DNA from: Halomonas salipaludis | GTDB lineage: Bacteria > Pseudomonadota > Gammaproteobacteria > Pseudomonadales > Halomonadaceae | Length of the DNA stretch: 63,377 bases | Direction of reading: 5' to 3' | NCBI RefSeq assembly: GCF_002286975.1 | Contig: NZ_NSKB01000013.1 | Coordinates: 1-63,377, forward strand | Part shown: in pieces, positions 22,866 to 31,968 of the stretch | Numbering within the stretch: position 1 is the first letter of the stretch | Layout of the letters: each line of letters begins with the position of its first letter | The notes under the pieces: model-generated | The model's input: only the letters and a program-made list of their open reading frames with translations | What the model was told of the DNA's origin: nothing | Database searches by the model: none | Position numbers and translations under genes: made by a program

Positions 22866-23861
22866 ATGAATCGCTTCGCACGCTGCACACTGGCCGCCGG
22901 TGTTTCGCTAGCCATGCTCACCACCGCCCAGGCCTCCGAGTTCGCTGACATGGATCCTGTGACGCTACGCCTGGCCCACGTGGTCAACGAGCAGGACGGC
23001 TTCCATATCGCCGCCGTGAAGTTCCAGGAACTAGTCGAAGAGCGCACCCAGGGCGCCGTCAACATCGACATCTACCCCAACGCCACACTGGGTGACGAAC
23101 GCACCCTGCTCGAAGGCATGCAGATCGGCAGCATCGACATGGGCGTGATCACCAACGGCCCAGTGGCCAACTTCGTCGAAGAGATGGCGGTCTTCGAGCT
23201 GCCGTTCCTGTTCCCCTCACCGGAGGCCGCCTATCAGGTTCTCGACGGCCCCATCGGCCAGGAGCTGCTCGACAAGCTCGCCGACGTCAACCTCAAGGGG
23301 CTGGCCTACGCCGAGCGCGGTTTCCGCAACCTGACCAACAGCCAGCGTCCGGTCAGCGCCCCCGACGACCTCGACGGCCTGCGCATTCGCGTGATGGAGA
23401 ATCCGGTCTACACCGATACCTTCCGCGAACTCGGTGCCAATGCCATCCCCATGGCCTGGACCGAAGCCCTGACCGCCATGCAGCAGGGCACCATCGACGG
23501 CCAGGAAAATCCGGTCAACGTCATTCACTCATTCAATCTCGACGAAACCCAGTCCTACATGACGCTGTCGCGGCATACCTATGCCCCAGCGATCTTCGTC
23601 ATGGGCATGCCAGTGTGGAATCAGCTGCCCGAGGCCGCTCACGACGTCCTTCGCGATGCCGCCCAGGAGGCCGCCGAACATGAGCGGCGCATGAACGCCG
23701 ACATGGAGGCCGAGCAGCTCGCCGAACTGCGCGATGCCGGCATGGAGATCAACGATACCCCCGATATCGAGGCCTTCCAGGCCGCCGTGGCGCCTGTCTA
23801 CGACAAGTATGGCGAGCAGTTCGGCGACTACCTGGCACGCATTCGGGAGGCGCTCGAGTAA
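22866..23861 (+). CDS. dctP: TRAP transporter solute-binding protein, DctP family
   Basis: This periplasmic binding protein belongs to a tripartite ATP-independent transporter and captures a small organic acid for sodium-driven import. A Sec signal runs over MNRFARCTLAAGVSLAMLTT with cleavage after QAS. The DctP-fold segments TLRLAHVVNEQDGFHIAAVK, GDERTLLEGMQIGSIDMGVI and FRNLTNSQRPVSAPDDLDGL are visible. The carboxylate-binding arginine is probably in LRIRVMENPVYTDTF. I chose ATG 22866, with AAAAGGA 7 bases upstream, over an upstream TTG. The length is 331 residues. The two permease genes follow without a gap. The ligand is unknown. Confidence 0.92.
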   Translation: MNRFARCTLAAGVSLAMLTTAQASEFADMDPVTLRLAHVVNEQDGFHIAAVKFQELVEERTQGAVNIDIYPNATLGDERTLLEGMQIGSIDMGVITNGPVANFVEEMAVFELPFLFPSPEAAYQVLDGPIGQELLDKLADVNLKGLAYAERGFRNLTNSQRPVSAPDDLDGLRIRVMENPVYTDTFRELGANAIPMAWTEALTAMQQGTIDGQENPVNVIHSFNLDETQSYMTLSRHTYAPAIFVMGMPVWNQLPEAAHDVLRDAAQEAAEHERRMNADMEAEQLAELRDAGMEINDTPDIEAFQAAVAPVYDKYGEQFGDYLARIREALE

Positions 23862-24401
23862 GTGCGATTGCTGCTCGCCCTGCTCCCGCGGCTGCAGCGT
23901 TTGGAGCGAGCCGTTGACGCCGTCATCCAGCCCCTGGTGTTCGCTGGCATGGCGGCGTTGATCGCCACCATTACGCTGCAGATCGTCTCTCGCGTACTGT
24001 TCAGCGCCGTCGGCTGGACGGAGGAAGTGTCGCGCTTTCTGCTGATCTGGATCACCTTCCTGGGTGCCACCCTGGCCTTCCAGCGCGGCCGGCACATCGC
24101 CGTGACGTTCGTCGTCGAGGCTCTGCCAAGGCGCCTGCAGCGGCTGGCACGTATCGCCGCCCTGCTGGTCGCGCTTAGTTTCATGATTGCGCTGGTGGTG
24201 ATCGGCTATCAGTACATGCACGTCCAGAGCTTTCAGCGCTCGGCCTCACTGCGCCTGTCGATGACCTATATCTACGCCGTGATACCGCTAGCCGCAGCGT
24301 TGATGAGCTGGTATGCCCTGGTCGACCTGATCGAGGCACTGGTGGCACCGCCCGACGACATCGACTCAGGTAGCGTCAACGCCGAGGAACCGCCCGCATG
24401 A
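23862..24401 (+). CDS. dctQ: TRAP transporter small permease, DctQ family
   Basis: DctQ is the small four-helix membrane subunit that packs on DctM. Four hydrophobic segments are visible (around residues 24-46, 55-74, 95-118 and 132-156). The hallmark is SAVGWTEEVSRFLLIWITFL, where the conserved Trp-Thr-Glu-Glu run lies. The start is GTG 23862, directly after the dctP stop and coupled to it through GAGG inside the end of dctP. The length is 179 residues. Confidence 0.9.
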   Translation: MRLLLALLPRLQRLERAVDAVIQPLVFAGMAALIATITLQIVSRVLFSAVGWTEEVSRFLLIWITFLGATLAFQRGRHIAVTFVVEALPRRLQRLARIAALLVALSFMIALVVIGYQYMHVQSFQRSASLRLSMTYIYAVIPLAAALMSWYALVDLIEALVAPPDDIDSGSVNAEEPPA

Positions 24402-25657
24402 CCGGCCTGCTGTTCGCGCTGTTCTTCCTATTCATGCTGCTCGGGGTGCCCATCGCCCTGGCCATCGGCGCCAGCACCCTGGTCGCCATCCATGCCCAGG
24501 GCGTTCCCCTGATGGTGGTCACCCAGCAGATGTTCCAGGGCATCAACTCCTTTGCCCTGGTGGCGATCCCCATGTTCATCCTCGCCGGCGACCTGATGGC
24601 ACAGGGCAAGGTCAGTGAAAAGCTGGTGGACTTCGCCGACGCCCTGTTCGGCTTTCTCAAGGGCGGGCTTTCGCTGGTCTCGGTGGGCGCGGGCATGTTC
24701 TTCGCAGCCATCTCCGGCTCCGGCGCTGCCACCACCGCAGCGGTAGGGTCGAGTCTGGTGCCGGAACTCAAGCGCAAGGGCTATGACCCGGCCTCCGCCG
24801 CCAGCCTGATCGCCGCCAGCGGCACCATTGGCGTGGTGATTCCCCCGTCGGTCCCCATGATCATCTATGCCGTGATCGCCCAGCAGTCGGTTTCCAAGCT
24901 GTTTCTCAACGGCTTCATACCCGGCCTGATCATGGGGTTGGGACTCGCCGCGATTGCCATCACCCAGGCCTATCGACGCAACTACCCTCGCGGCACGCCG
25001 CTGTCGATGGCGACCATCTGGCGTACCCTGAAGAGCGCCAGCTGGGGCCTGATGACGCCGGTGATCATCCTTGGCGGCATCTTTTCGGGGATCTTCACCC
25101 CCAGCGAGGCAGCCGTCGTGGCGGTCAACTATGCCCTGCTGGTGTCGCTGTTCGTTTATCGCGATCTACGCCTGGCCGACGTCTACCGTATCCTGATCCG
25201 CTCGGCGATCACCACATCGGTGATCATGCTGGTGATCGCCACCTCCGCGGTGCTGAGCTGGACCCTGTCCAGCTGGCAGGTGCCCGGCGCCATCGCCCAG
25301 GCGGTGCTGTCGCTATCCACCGATCCCTACGTGATCATGCTGCTGATCGTGGCGATCATCCTGCTCACCGGGGTATTCATCGAGACCGCCAGCGCGCTGA
25401 TCATTCTCACCCCGGTGCTGCTGCCGCTGGTCACCCAGCTCGGCATCGATCCGATCCACTTCGGCATCATCATCGTCATGGGGCTGGCGATCGGCATGAT
25501 CACTCCGCCGGTGGCGATCAACCTCTATGTGGCCTCCTCGGTCACCCAGCTGCCGTTGGAACGCATCACCCGCGCCATCCTGCCCTACCTGCTGGGATTG
25601 ATCTGCGTACTGCTGCTGGTGGTCTACGTTCCGATCATGCTGGGCTGGTCGGGATGA
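24398..25657 (+). CDS. dctM: TRAP transporter large permease, DctM family
   Basis: DctM forms the 12-helix ion-coupled channel of the TRAP system. The 419-residue protein starts MTGLLFALFFLFMLLGVPIA. It carries the family loop motifs GAGMFFAAISGSGAATTAAV, AASGTIGVVIPPSVPMIIYA and MGLAIGMITPPVAINLYVAS. It overlaps dctQ by ATGA. The order binding protein, DctQ, DctM is complete, so this is an intact transporter. Confidence 0.94.
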   Translation: MTGLLFALFFLFMLLGVPIALAIGASTLVAIHAQGVPLMVVTQQMFQGINSFALVAIPMFILAGDLMAQGKVSEKLVDFADALFGFLKGGLSLVSVGAGMFFAAISGSGAATTAAVGSSLVPELKRKGYDPASAASLIAASGTIGVVIPPSVPMIIYAVIAQQSVSKLFLNGFIPGLIMGLGLAAIAITQAYRRNYPRGTPLSMATIWRTLKSASWGLMTPVIILGGIFSGIFTPSEAAVVAVNYALLVSLFVYRDLRLADVYRILIRSAITTSVIMLVIATSAVLSWTLSSWQVPGAIAQAVLSLSTDPYVIMLLIVAIILLTGVFIETASALIILTPVLLPLVTQLGIDPIHFGIIIVMGLAIGMITPPVAINLYVASSVTQLPLERITRAILPYLLGLICVLLLVVYVPIMLGWSG

Positions 25658-25674
25658 ATGTCCGCCGGACTACC

Positions 25675-26274
25675 TCATAGCTCGTCCCGATAGCGCGCCA
25701 GCATCGCCGCCTGACTCTCCGGTTCACCGCTGCCGCCGGCCTGATCCTGGATCATCTTGCCCATGCTCGGCAGCACCGAACGTTCGTGGCGACTGTCGTC
25801 TGCCCACAGGCGCGAGCGCATCAATGCCTTGGCGCAGTGCAGGTAGGCCTCTTCTACCGTTACCCGAATCACCACCCGCGGCGTACGACGCTCGTCTTTC
25901 ACTTGCGCCAGTAGCGCCTCGTCCACCGACACCTCGGCCGCGCCGTTGATGCGCAGGCTCTCATCGATGCCGGGGATCAAAAACAGCAGCCCGAGGCGCC
26001 CGCTGGCGATGATATTGCTCAGCGAGTCGAGGCGGTTATTGCCCGGCGAATCGGGAATCAGCAACGTGGTGTCATCGACTACCTTGACGAAGCCCGGCGA
26101 CCCGCCGCGTGGCGAGGCATCGTGCTGGGCGCCATCGCCGCTGGCCAGGACCACGAACGGCGACAGCGCGATGAAGCGTCGGCAGTGCTGATCCAGGTGG
26201 CTGAGCTGCTTTTGCAGGGCACGCGGCTTGGTAGGTGGGTAGAGCGCACGCAGTTCCTCAAGGGAGCGGATCAT
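25675..26274 (-). CDS. Pyridoxamine 5'-phosphate oxidase-family FMN-binding protein
   Basis: This 199-residue split-beta-barrel flavin protein of the PPOX superfamily is closest in look to the MSMEG_1061-type group. Typical segments are FIALSPFVVLASGDGAQHDA, then SPRGGSPGFVKVVDDTTLLI, NRLDSLSNIIASGRLGLLFL and LRINGAAEVSVDEALL. The start ATG 26274 is the family start. It lies convergent to dctM with 17 bases between and downstream of the oxidase operon on the same strand. The reaction is unknown; these proteins often bind FMN or F420. Confidence 0.82.
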   Translation of the reverse strand: MIRSLEELRALYPPTKPRALQKQLSHLDQHCRRFIALSPFVVLASGDGAQHDASPRGGSPGFVKVVDDTTLLIPDSPGNNRLDSLSNIIASGRLGLLFLIPGIDESLRINGAAEVSVDEALLAQVKDERRTPRVVIRVTVEEAYLHCAKALMRSRLWADDSRHERSVLPSMGKMIQDQAGGSGEPESQAAMLARYRDEL

Positions 26275-26341
26275 CGCTATCTCTCTGAATACTTGACCGA
26301 TGTCCAGTATCGCACGCTTCGATGACGTCGTCGCGTCGCTG

Positions 26342-26662
26342 TCAACCGGCCAGATTGGCGAGCCGAGAAATCAGCGTATAGTTGGCCTCCATCGCCATCA
26401 GCGCGACCAGGAACAGCAGCACCCCCGGCGGCACCAGCACAGTGTAGATGAGCGACAGGCGCTCCCAGGCCATGTGCATGAAGAAGGCCACGATCAGGCC
26501 GGCCTTGAGCAGCATGAACAGGGTGATCAGCCCCCATTTGGGATATCCCTCGAGCCCCGAGATATCCACCAGGTAAGACAAAACGCTGAGCACGAACAGC
26601 CATATCCATACGCGCAAATAGACGCGCAGCTCAGGCTGGTGATGACTGTTGTGTTGGTCCAT
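26342..26662 (-). CDS. Cytochrome c oxidase subunit IV (CyoD/CaaD-like)
   Basis: This small membrane subunit of a haem-copper oxidase has 106 residues and three hydrophobic segments: LRVYLRVWIWLFVLSVLSYL, GLITLFMLLKAGLIVAFFMH and TVLVPPGVLLFLVALMAMEA. The Lys-Ala-Gly and FFMHMAWE run in the second helix is the usual subunit IV mark. It is the last gene of the five-gene oxidase cluster, 9 bases after subunit III. Confidence 0.88.
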   Translation of the reverse strand: MDQHNSHHQPELRVYLRVWIWLFVLSVLSYLVDISGLEGYPKWGLITLFMLLKAGLIVAFFMHMAWERLSLIYTVLVPPGVLLFLVALMAMEANYTLISRLANLAG

Positions 26663-26671
26663 GCCGACCTC

Positions 26672-27382
26672 CTACCACAGATAGAAGAACGCGAAGATGA
26701 ATACCCACACCAGGTCGACGAAATGCCAGTATAGCCCCAGGCTCTCGACCATCCCGTAGTTGCCCTTGCGGCCGGTGAGGAAGCCGGGTCGCTGGCCATC
26801 CAGCGAGCCGCGCATCACCTTGACCGCCATGATCACGATGAAGATCACGCCGATGGTGACATGGGTGCCGTGAAAGCCGGTGATCAGGAAGAACACCGCA
26901 CCGAACTGGGCTGCACCCCAGGGGTTCTCCCAGGGTCGTACGCCCTCTCCGATCAGGATCGCCCACTCGAAGGCCTGCATGCCGACGAAGCTGGCCCCGA
27001 GCAGCGCCGTGACCAACAGCAGCGCGGCGGTCTTGCGACGGTCGTTGGCATAGCCGTACTTCACCGCCAGGGCCATGGTGCCGCTGCTCGAGATCAGGAT
27101 GAAGGTCATGATGGCGATCAACAGCAGCGGGATCGACTGCCCGGCGATGGTCAGCGCGAACACCTCACTGGCATCCGGCCAAGGCTCCACAGTGGACATG
27201 CGCAGCACCATGTAGCCAACCAGGAAGCAGGCGAAGATGAACACGTCGCTGAGGATGAACAACCACATCATCGCCTTGCCCCAAGGCACGTCGAACACCC
27301 GCCGCTCCGCCGACCAGTCGCGGACTAACCCGGCGGCACCGTGGGGAGACGAGGCGTTGGAATCGGGATTCGCCATGTTCAT
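26672..27382 (-). CDS. Cytochrome c oxidase subunit III
   Basis: Haem-copper oxidase subunit III, 236 residues, with five to six membrane helices. It has the conserved MMWLFILSDVFIFACFLVGY, GFHGTHVTIGVIFIVIMAVK and the C-terminal ESLGLYWHFVDLVWVFIFAF. I chose ATG 27382 because it makes an ATGA overlap with the preceding gene's stop; a second in-frame ATG lies two codons later. Much longer upstream frames are shadows. A second, divergent subunit III homologue precedes it, as in CoxO/CoxP pairs. Confidence 0.92.
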   Translation of the reverse strand: MNMANPDSNASSPHGAAGLVRDWSAERRVFDVPWGKAMMWLFILSDVFIFACFLVGYMVLRMSTVEPWPDASEVFALTIAGQSIPLLLIAIMTFILISSSGTMALAVKYGYANDRRKTAALLLVTALLGASFVGMQAFEWAILIGEGVRPWENPWGAAQFGAVFFLITGFHGTHVTIGVIFIVIMAVKVMRGSLDGQRPGFLTGRKGNYGMVESLGLYWHFVDLVWVFIFAFFYLW

Positions 27383-28050
27383 GTCCTCAGCAGCAGAACG
27401 AACAGAATGCCCCACACCACCAGCAGGAAGTGCCAGTACAGCGCGCACAGCTCGACGCTCTGGCGTATGGCGCCAGGCGTGGCGCCCTGCTGTAGTCGGA
27501 ACAGGCAGCGCGACCAGACGAACAGCCCGCCGAGCAGATGCACGGCATGCAGCGCCGTGAGCAGAAAGAAGAACGCATTGGCCGGATTGGCCGCCAGGTA
27601 GTGACCCGCGGCCTGCAGCTGCCACCAAGCCAGCGCCTGGCCGAGAATGAAGGCGATGGTCAAACCGCCCCCAGCCAGCAGCCCACGCAGCAGCCGTGCC
27701 GGCTGCTCGTGCCGGGCGGCGCGCCAGGCCAGCTGCAGCGCCACGCTACCCAGCACCAGACAGGCGCTGTTCCACCACAGCAAGCCGGGCACCGCTAGTG
27801 GCCGCCAGTCGTGGGCCATCTCCTGACGCATCAGGTAGGCGCTGATGGTCAGCGCGAACAGCGAGGTGACCACCGCCAGAAACACCGCCAAGCCCACCCG
27901 CGGGGCGGTCGCCGCACGTGGCATCTGGCGGCTCTCCACGCCAGCTGCCTGGGCCTCCCAGGGGCGCACATTGATCGAGTGACTGAACAGCCAGCCACCG
28001 AACGCGGCCATCAGCACCGCCAGGAACACCAGCGAGACGGTCATGCTCAT
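27379..28050 (-). CDS. Second cytochrome c oxidase subunit III-like protein
   Basis: This 223-residue polytopic protein is distantly related to subunit III. The final helix pair LTALHAVHLLGGLFVWSRCL and VELCALYWHFLLVVWGILFV has the His and TyrTrpHisPhe positions of subunit III, but the N-terminal half is divergent and begins with an extra helix (SLVFLAVLMAAFGGWLFSHS). It overlaps the coxA stop (28050 against 28047) and the next subunit III. This matches the paired subunit III genes of the Bradyrhizobium coxMNOP type. Confidence 0.82.
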   Translation of the reverse strand: MSMTVSLVFLAVLMAAFGGWLFSHSINVRPWEAQAAGVESRQMPRAATAPRVGLAVFLAVVTSLFALTISAYLMRQEMAHDWRPLAVPGLLWWNSACLVLGSVALQLAWRAARHEQPARLLRGLLAGGGLTIAFILGQALAWWQLQAAGHYLAANPANAFFFLLTALHAVHLLGGLFVWSRCLFRLQQGATPGAIRQSVELCALYWHFLLVVWGILFVLLLRT

Positions 28051-29834
28051 GACGACCTCCTTGGCGCTGCGTCATCGGCTTCGACCGCCTCGGGTGGCAT
28101 GTTCTGAGGCAGGAAGTCCTGCTTGGCGCCGGGCACGCTGTAGTCGTAGGCCCAGCGGTAGACCACCGGCAGTTGGGCACCGAAGTTGCCGTGGCGCGGC
28201 GGGGTGTGCTCGGTCTGCCACTCCAGGGTGGTGGCCTGCCAAGGATTGGGCCCCGCTTCACGGCCGTGGAAGTAACTGCGCACCAGGTTGTAGAAGAACA
28301 CCAGCTGCACCAACGCGACGATGATCGCCGCCACGCTCATGAAGGCATTGAGGGTCTGCATCGAGTCGGCGATATAGCCGGTCTCGCCGTAGCCGTAGTA
28401 GCGGCGCGGCACGCCAGCGAAACCCATGAAGTGCATCGGGTAGAAGATCGCATAGGTGCCCAGGAAAGTGACCCAGAAGTGTACCTTGCCCAGGGTGTCG
28501 TCCATCATCCGACCGGTGATCTTGGGGTACCAGTGGTAGATCGCGCCGAACACCACCAGCACCGGTGCCACCGCCATCACCATGTGGAAATGGCCGACCA
28601 CGAAGTAGGTATCCGCCAGTGGCACGTCGACGGTGACATTGCCCAGGAACAGCCCGCTGAGCCCACCGTTGACGAATGTGAAAATGAAGCCGATGGCAAA
28701 CAGCATCGGCACCGTCAGGCGGATATTGCCGCGCCACAGCGTGAGCACCCAGTTGTAGACCTTGATCGCGGTGGGCACGGCGATGATCAGGGTGGTGGTG
28801 GCGAACAGGAAACCGAAGTAGGGATTCATGCCGCTGACGAACATATGGTGGGCCCAGACCACGAAGCTGAGCACGCCGATGATGATGATCGCCCACACCA
28901 TCATGCGGTAGCCGAAGATGTTCTTGCGCGCATGGGTGGCGAGGATGTCGGAGACGATGCCGAACGCCGGCAGCGCGACGATATACACCTCGGGATGGCC
29001 GAAGAACCAGAACAGATGCTGGTAGAGCAAGGGGCTGCCGCCCTCATGGCCGGACTGCTCGCCCAGATTGAGCATCTCCGGCATGAAGAAGCTGGTGCCC
29101 AGCAGCATGTCGCAGAGCATCATCAGGATTGCCACCAGCAGCGCCGGGAAAGCCAGCAGCGCCATCACCGTGGCCATGAAGATCCCCCAGATGGTCAGCG
29201 GCAGGCGCATCAGCGTCATGCCGCGGGTACGCGCCTGGAGCACCGTGACCACGTAGTTGAGCCCGCCCATGGTGAAACCGGCGATGAACACCGACAGCGA
29301 CGCGAACATCAGCAGGATGCCGCCGTCGATGCCCGGCGTGCCGGGGCTGATCGCCTGGGGGGGATAGAGTGTCCAGCCGGCGCCGGTGGCGCCCCCCGGC
29401 ACGAAGAAGCTGGCCATCAGGATCAGCACGGCGGCCAGATAGAACCAGTAGCTGAGCATGTTGAGGTAGGGAAAGGCCATGTCCCGGGCGCCGCACATCA
29501 GCGGGATCAGGTAGTTGCCGAAAGCGCCCAGGAACAGTGCGGTGAGCAGGTAGACCACCATGATCATGCCGTGCATGGTGACGTACTGCAGATAGCTGGA
29601 TGGGTCGATCAACGAGAAGGTATTGGGGAACCCCAGCTGCAAGCGCATCAGGATCGACAGCACCAGTGCCACCAGCCCGATGGCGATGGCCGTCACACCA
29701 TACTGGATGGCGATCACCTTGGCATCCTGGCTCCAGATGTACTTGCCGATAAAGGTCTTGGGGTGCACCAGCTCCATGTCGTCGAATTCCCCCGCCGGGG
29801 CGTGGGGCACGCTGTGCTGTCCATGGTCTGCCAT
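28047..29834 (-). CDS. Cytochrome c oxidase subunit I (A-type haem-copper oxidase)
   Basis: This is the catalytic subunit, 595 residues and about 12 helices. The haem a and CuB ligands are visible: His in YVTMHGMIMVVYLL, the Cu-binding HPEVYIVALPAFGI with the cross-linked tyrosine, HisHis in VWAHHMFVSGMNP, and the two histidines of VVGHFHMVMAVAPV. The glutamate of HPEVY and the Asp of GARDMAFPYLN indicate an A1-type D-channel, and TAIKVYNWVLTLW holds the K-channel lysine. It starts at 29834, three bases after the subunit II stop. Confidence 0.96.
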   Translation of the reverse strand: MADHGQHSVPHAPAGEFDDMELVHPKTFIGKYIWSQDAKVIAIQYGVTAIAIGLVALVLSILMRLQLGFPNTFSLIDPSSYLQYVTMHGMIMVVYLLTALFLGAFGNYLIPLMCGARDMAFPYLNMLSYWFYLAAVLILMASFFVPGGATGAGWTLYPPQAISPGTPGIDGGILLMFASLSVFIAGFTMGGLNYVVTVLQARTRGMTLMRLPLTIWGIFMATVMALLAFPALLVAILMMLCDMLLGTSFFMPEMLNLGEQSGHEGGSPLLYQHLFWFFGHPEVYIVALPAFGIVSDILATHARKNIFGYRMMVWAIIIIGVLSFVVWAHHMFVSGMNPYFGFLFATTTLIIAVPTAIKVYNWVLTLWRGNIRLTVPMLFAIGFIFTFVNGGLSGLFLGNVTVDVPLADTYFVVGHFHMVMAVAPVLVVFGAIYHWYPKITGRMMDDTLGKVHFWVTFLGTYAIFYPMHFMGFAGVPRRYYGYGETGYIADSMQTLNAFMSVAAIIVALVQLVFFYNLVRSYFHGREAGPNPWQATTLEWQTEHTPPRHGNFGAQLPVVYRWAYDYSVPGAKQDFLPQNMPPEAVEADDAAPRRSS

Positions 29835-29837
29835 CGC

Positions 29838-31241
29838 CTACTCCTCCCTAGCCGCTGACGTCACCGCCGCCACCTCGCCGCTGGGCTGCGGCAGGGTCAT
29901 GATGTAGGCCACCACGTCGCTGACCGCCTGCTCGTCGACCAGCACCTGGGCCATCTCGATCATCTGGTTGCCGTAGGGATCCTCGCGGTGACGCCCGCGA
30001 ATCCCTTGCCGGAAGTTCTGCAACTGGCGCTCCAGGTACCAATCCGGCATACCCGCCAGGCGCGGACCGTTGGTGGCGCGGATGCCCTGCCCCTGCTGGC
30101 CATGGCAGTTGGCGCAGGTGCGATAGCGGCGTGCACCGCGCTCGGGGTCGCCGGCATCCAGGCTGGCCTGAAGCGGTTGGTCGGGCAGGGTTTCGATATA
30201 GGCCGCCACGTCGGCTATCGCCTGGCGGTCCGGCAGCATGCTGGCGAACGGACGCATCTGCTGCCCGTAGCTGTCGTCCTCATGGGTGCCACGAGCCCCG
30301 CTGCGGAACAGCTCGAGCTGACGCTCCAGGTACCAGGCGTCGAGCCCCGCTAGCTTGGGTGCATTTAGGACCTGATTGCCCTGCCCTTCGGCGCCATGGC
30401 ATGCAGCGCAGCTGGCGTAGCGCGCCTCGCCTGCCTCGGGGTCACCCGGCGCACGGTCGGCGAGTTCGGCATGGGTGGGCCGCTCGGCGAGCCAGGCGTC
30501 GAAGGTCTCCTGCTCGACCACTTCGATGCGCCCGCGCATGGCGAAGTGCGCGATGCCGCATAGCTGGGCACAGACGATCTCGTACTCGCCGAGTTCGGTG
30601 GGCGTGAACCAGAAATAGGAGGTCTGCCCCGGCACCATGTCCATCTTGGCGCGGAAGTTGGCCACCTTGACGTTGTGCAGCACGTCCTTGGAGCGCAGTA
30701 CCATCTTGACCGGCCGATCCACCGGTAGCAGCAGGTGTGGCGCGGTAATCAGGATATCGTCCTGGCCCGCCGGGTCGTCGATCAGGCCAAAGGGGTTGTG
30801 CTCATCGATAAAGCGATTATGGGCCGAGCCGAAACGGCCATCCTCGCCCGGGAAGCGAAAACTCCAGTGCCACTGCTGGCCCACCACCTCGACCTCATGG
30901 GCATCCTCAGGGGGGGTTACGAAAGACGCCCAGACCACCAGGCCAGGTGCCAGCAGGCCGGCAATGCCCAGCGTGGTGATACCGGTCAGCCACACCTCCA
31001 ACGACTTGTTCTCAGGGTCGTACTGGGAGCGCCGACGCTGGTTGAAGCGGTAGCGCACGATCACATAGGCCAGGAACAGGTTCACCGCCAGGAACACCGT
31101 GCCGGTGACCCACAGGGTGATCTGGATGGTGTCGTCGATCGCCCCCCAGTTGGAGGCCAGCGGGGTGAGATACCAGGGGCTGAAAAAGAAGAACAGTACC
31201 GAGCCCACCGCCAATACGATGACCGCAATCGCTATTGCCAT
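29838..31241 (-). CDS. Cytochrome c oxidase subunit II with two fused cytochrome c domains
   Basis: This 467-residue subunit II has two N-terminal membrane helices, a CuA cupredoxin domain, and two C-terminal class I cytochrome c domains. The CuA ligands are in EIVCAQLCGIAHFAMRG near residues 215-231. The haem motifs are YASCAACHGAEGQGNQVLNA (about 278-297) and YRTCANCHGQQGQGIRATNG (about 375-394). Each is followed by an axial-ligand region with a conserved Met (QQMRPFASML, NQMIEMAQVL). Such fusions bring electrons straight to CuA. Most caa3-type subunit II proteins have one haem c; two is less usual. It is the first gene of the structural operon. Confidence 0.93.
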   Translation of the reverse strand: MAIAIAVIVLAVGSVLFFFFSPWYLTPLASNWGAIDDTIQITLWVTGTVFLAVNLFLAYVIVRYRFNQRRRSQYDPENKSLEVWLTGITTLGIAGLLAPGLVVWASFVTPPEDAHEVEVVGQQWHWSFRFPGEDGRFGSAHNRFIDEHNPFGLIDDPAGQDDILITAPHLLLPVDRPVKMVLRSKDVLHNVKVANFRAKMDMVPGQTSYFWFTPTELGEYEIVCAQLCGIAHFAMRGRIEVVEQETFDAWLAERPTHAELADRAPGDPEAGEARYASCAACHGAEGQGNQVLNAPKLAGLDAWYLERQLELFRSGARGTHEDDSYGQQMRPFASMLPDRQAIADVAAYIETLPDQPLQASLDAGDPERGARRYRTCANCHGQQGQGIRATNGPRLAGMPDWYLERQLQNFRQGIRGRHREDPYGNQMIEMAQVLVDEQAVSDVVAYIMTLPQPSGEVAAVTSAAREE

Positions 31242-31303
31242 CGGCTGCCCCCTTGTTCACGCCTATATTATTGTCAGCCCACCATCAGGCTTCTTTATGT
31301 AAC

Positions 31304-31840
31304 TTAAACCCCAGTACCACAGTGATGGCGTCGCTCTTCCGCTGTCACCTTGTCGATAATCACCTCGGGGTGGTGGCGGTGAATCGCCGAGTAGACTTTC
31401 GACTCGCGCTCGTTGGAGACGTCCACCATCATCAGAAAGGCGCCGCGTTCGATCTCGTCCTCGTACTTGTCGACCTTCACGTCGTGAACCGAAACCCCGA
31501 TCATGGTGCTGGTCCAGACCCCAAACAGGCCACCGAACACGCCCATGCCGGCGATCACCACGCTGATCCCGATGTCACCGAGGCCCTCGCCCAGCACGTA
31601 GTAGACCAACACCCCGAGCGCACAGCCCAGCGGGATGCCGAACAGCAGGCCACGCAAGGCGGCATGCCCCACATCGGAGGTCTGGCGCAAGGTGGCATTG
31701 TTGACGCCACGCTCCTTGAGATGCACCCAGTCGCGCCCGGTAACGTGCACTTCATTCTGGGACAACCCCAGATCCTCCAACTCATGGGCGATATTGACCG
31801 TAGTATCCAGGTCGGGGGTGAGAAAGTAGAGGCGCTGCAT
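31304..31840 (-). CDS. Conserved hypothetical membrane protein upstream of the oxidase genes
   Basis: I do not recognise a named family with certainty. The 178-residue protein has a soluble N-terminal part (QRLYFLTPDLDTTVNIAHEL) resembling the small alpha/beta domain of YflT/general-stress proteins. Two glycine-rich membrane segments follow (LRGLLFGIPLGCALGVLVYY and SVVIAGMGVFGGLFGVWTST), then a soluble tail with a second alpha/beta half and histidines near the end (EERRHHCGTG). It lies 62 bases upstream of the oxidase subunit II gene on the same strand, so it may be co-transcribed. No catalytic motif is visible. Confidence 0.6.
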   Translation of the reverse strand: MQRLYFLTPDLDTTVNIAHELEDLGLSQNEVHVTGRDWVHLKERGVNNATLRQTSDVGHAALRGLLFGIPLGCALGVLVYYVLGEGLGDIGISVVIAGMGVFGGLFGVWTSTMIGVSVHDVKVDKYEDEIERGAFLMMVDVSNERESKVYSAIHRHHPEVIIDKVTAEERRHHCGTGV

Positions 31841-31968
31841 AACATGCCCTCCTCGATCGGGTGCGGGCGACGCAACGCGACATGGCGCACCGTGAACTAG
31901 TGCAGTCGCTTACTTGATAATTCATCCCTAAACTATCACGGCGTCATATACGACCCGCTTAGTTGGAT

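Noticed and set aside
26672..27628. Longer version of subunit III starting at 27628
   Set aside because: The first 80 residues are out-of-frame DNA of the preceding gene; ATG 27382 gives the ATGA overlap and the normal protein.
28173..29858. 561-codon plus-strand frame opposite oxidase subunit I
   Set aside because: His/Glu/Arg-rich repetitive composition and exact antisense overlap with a gene carrying every haem-copper ligand; a shadow.
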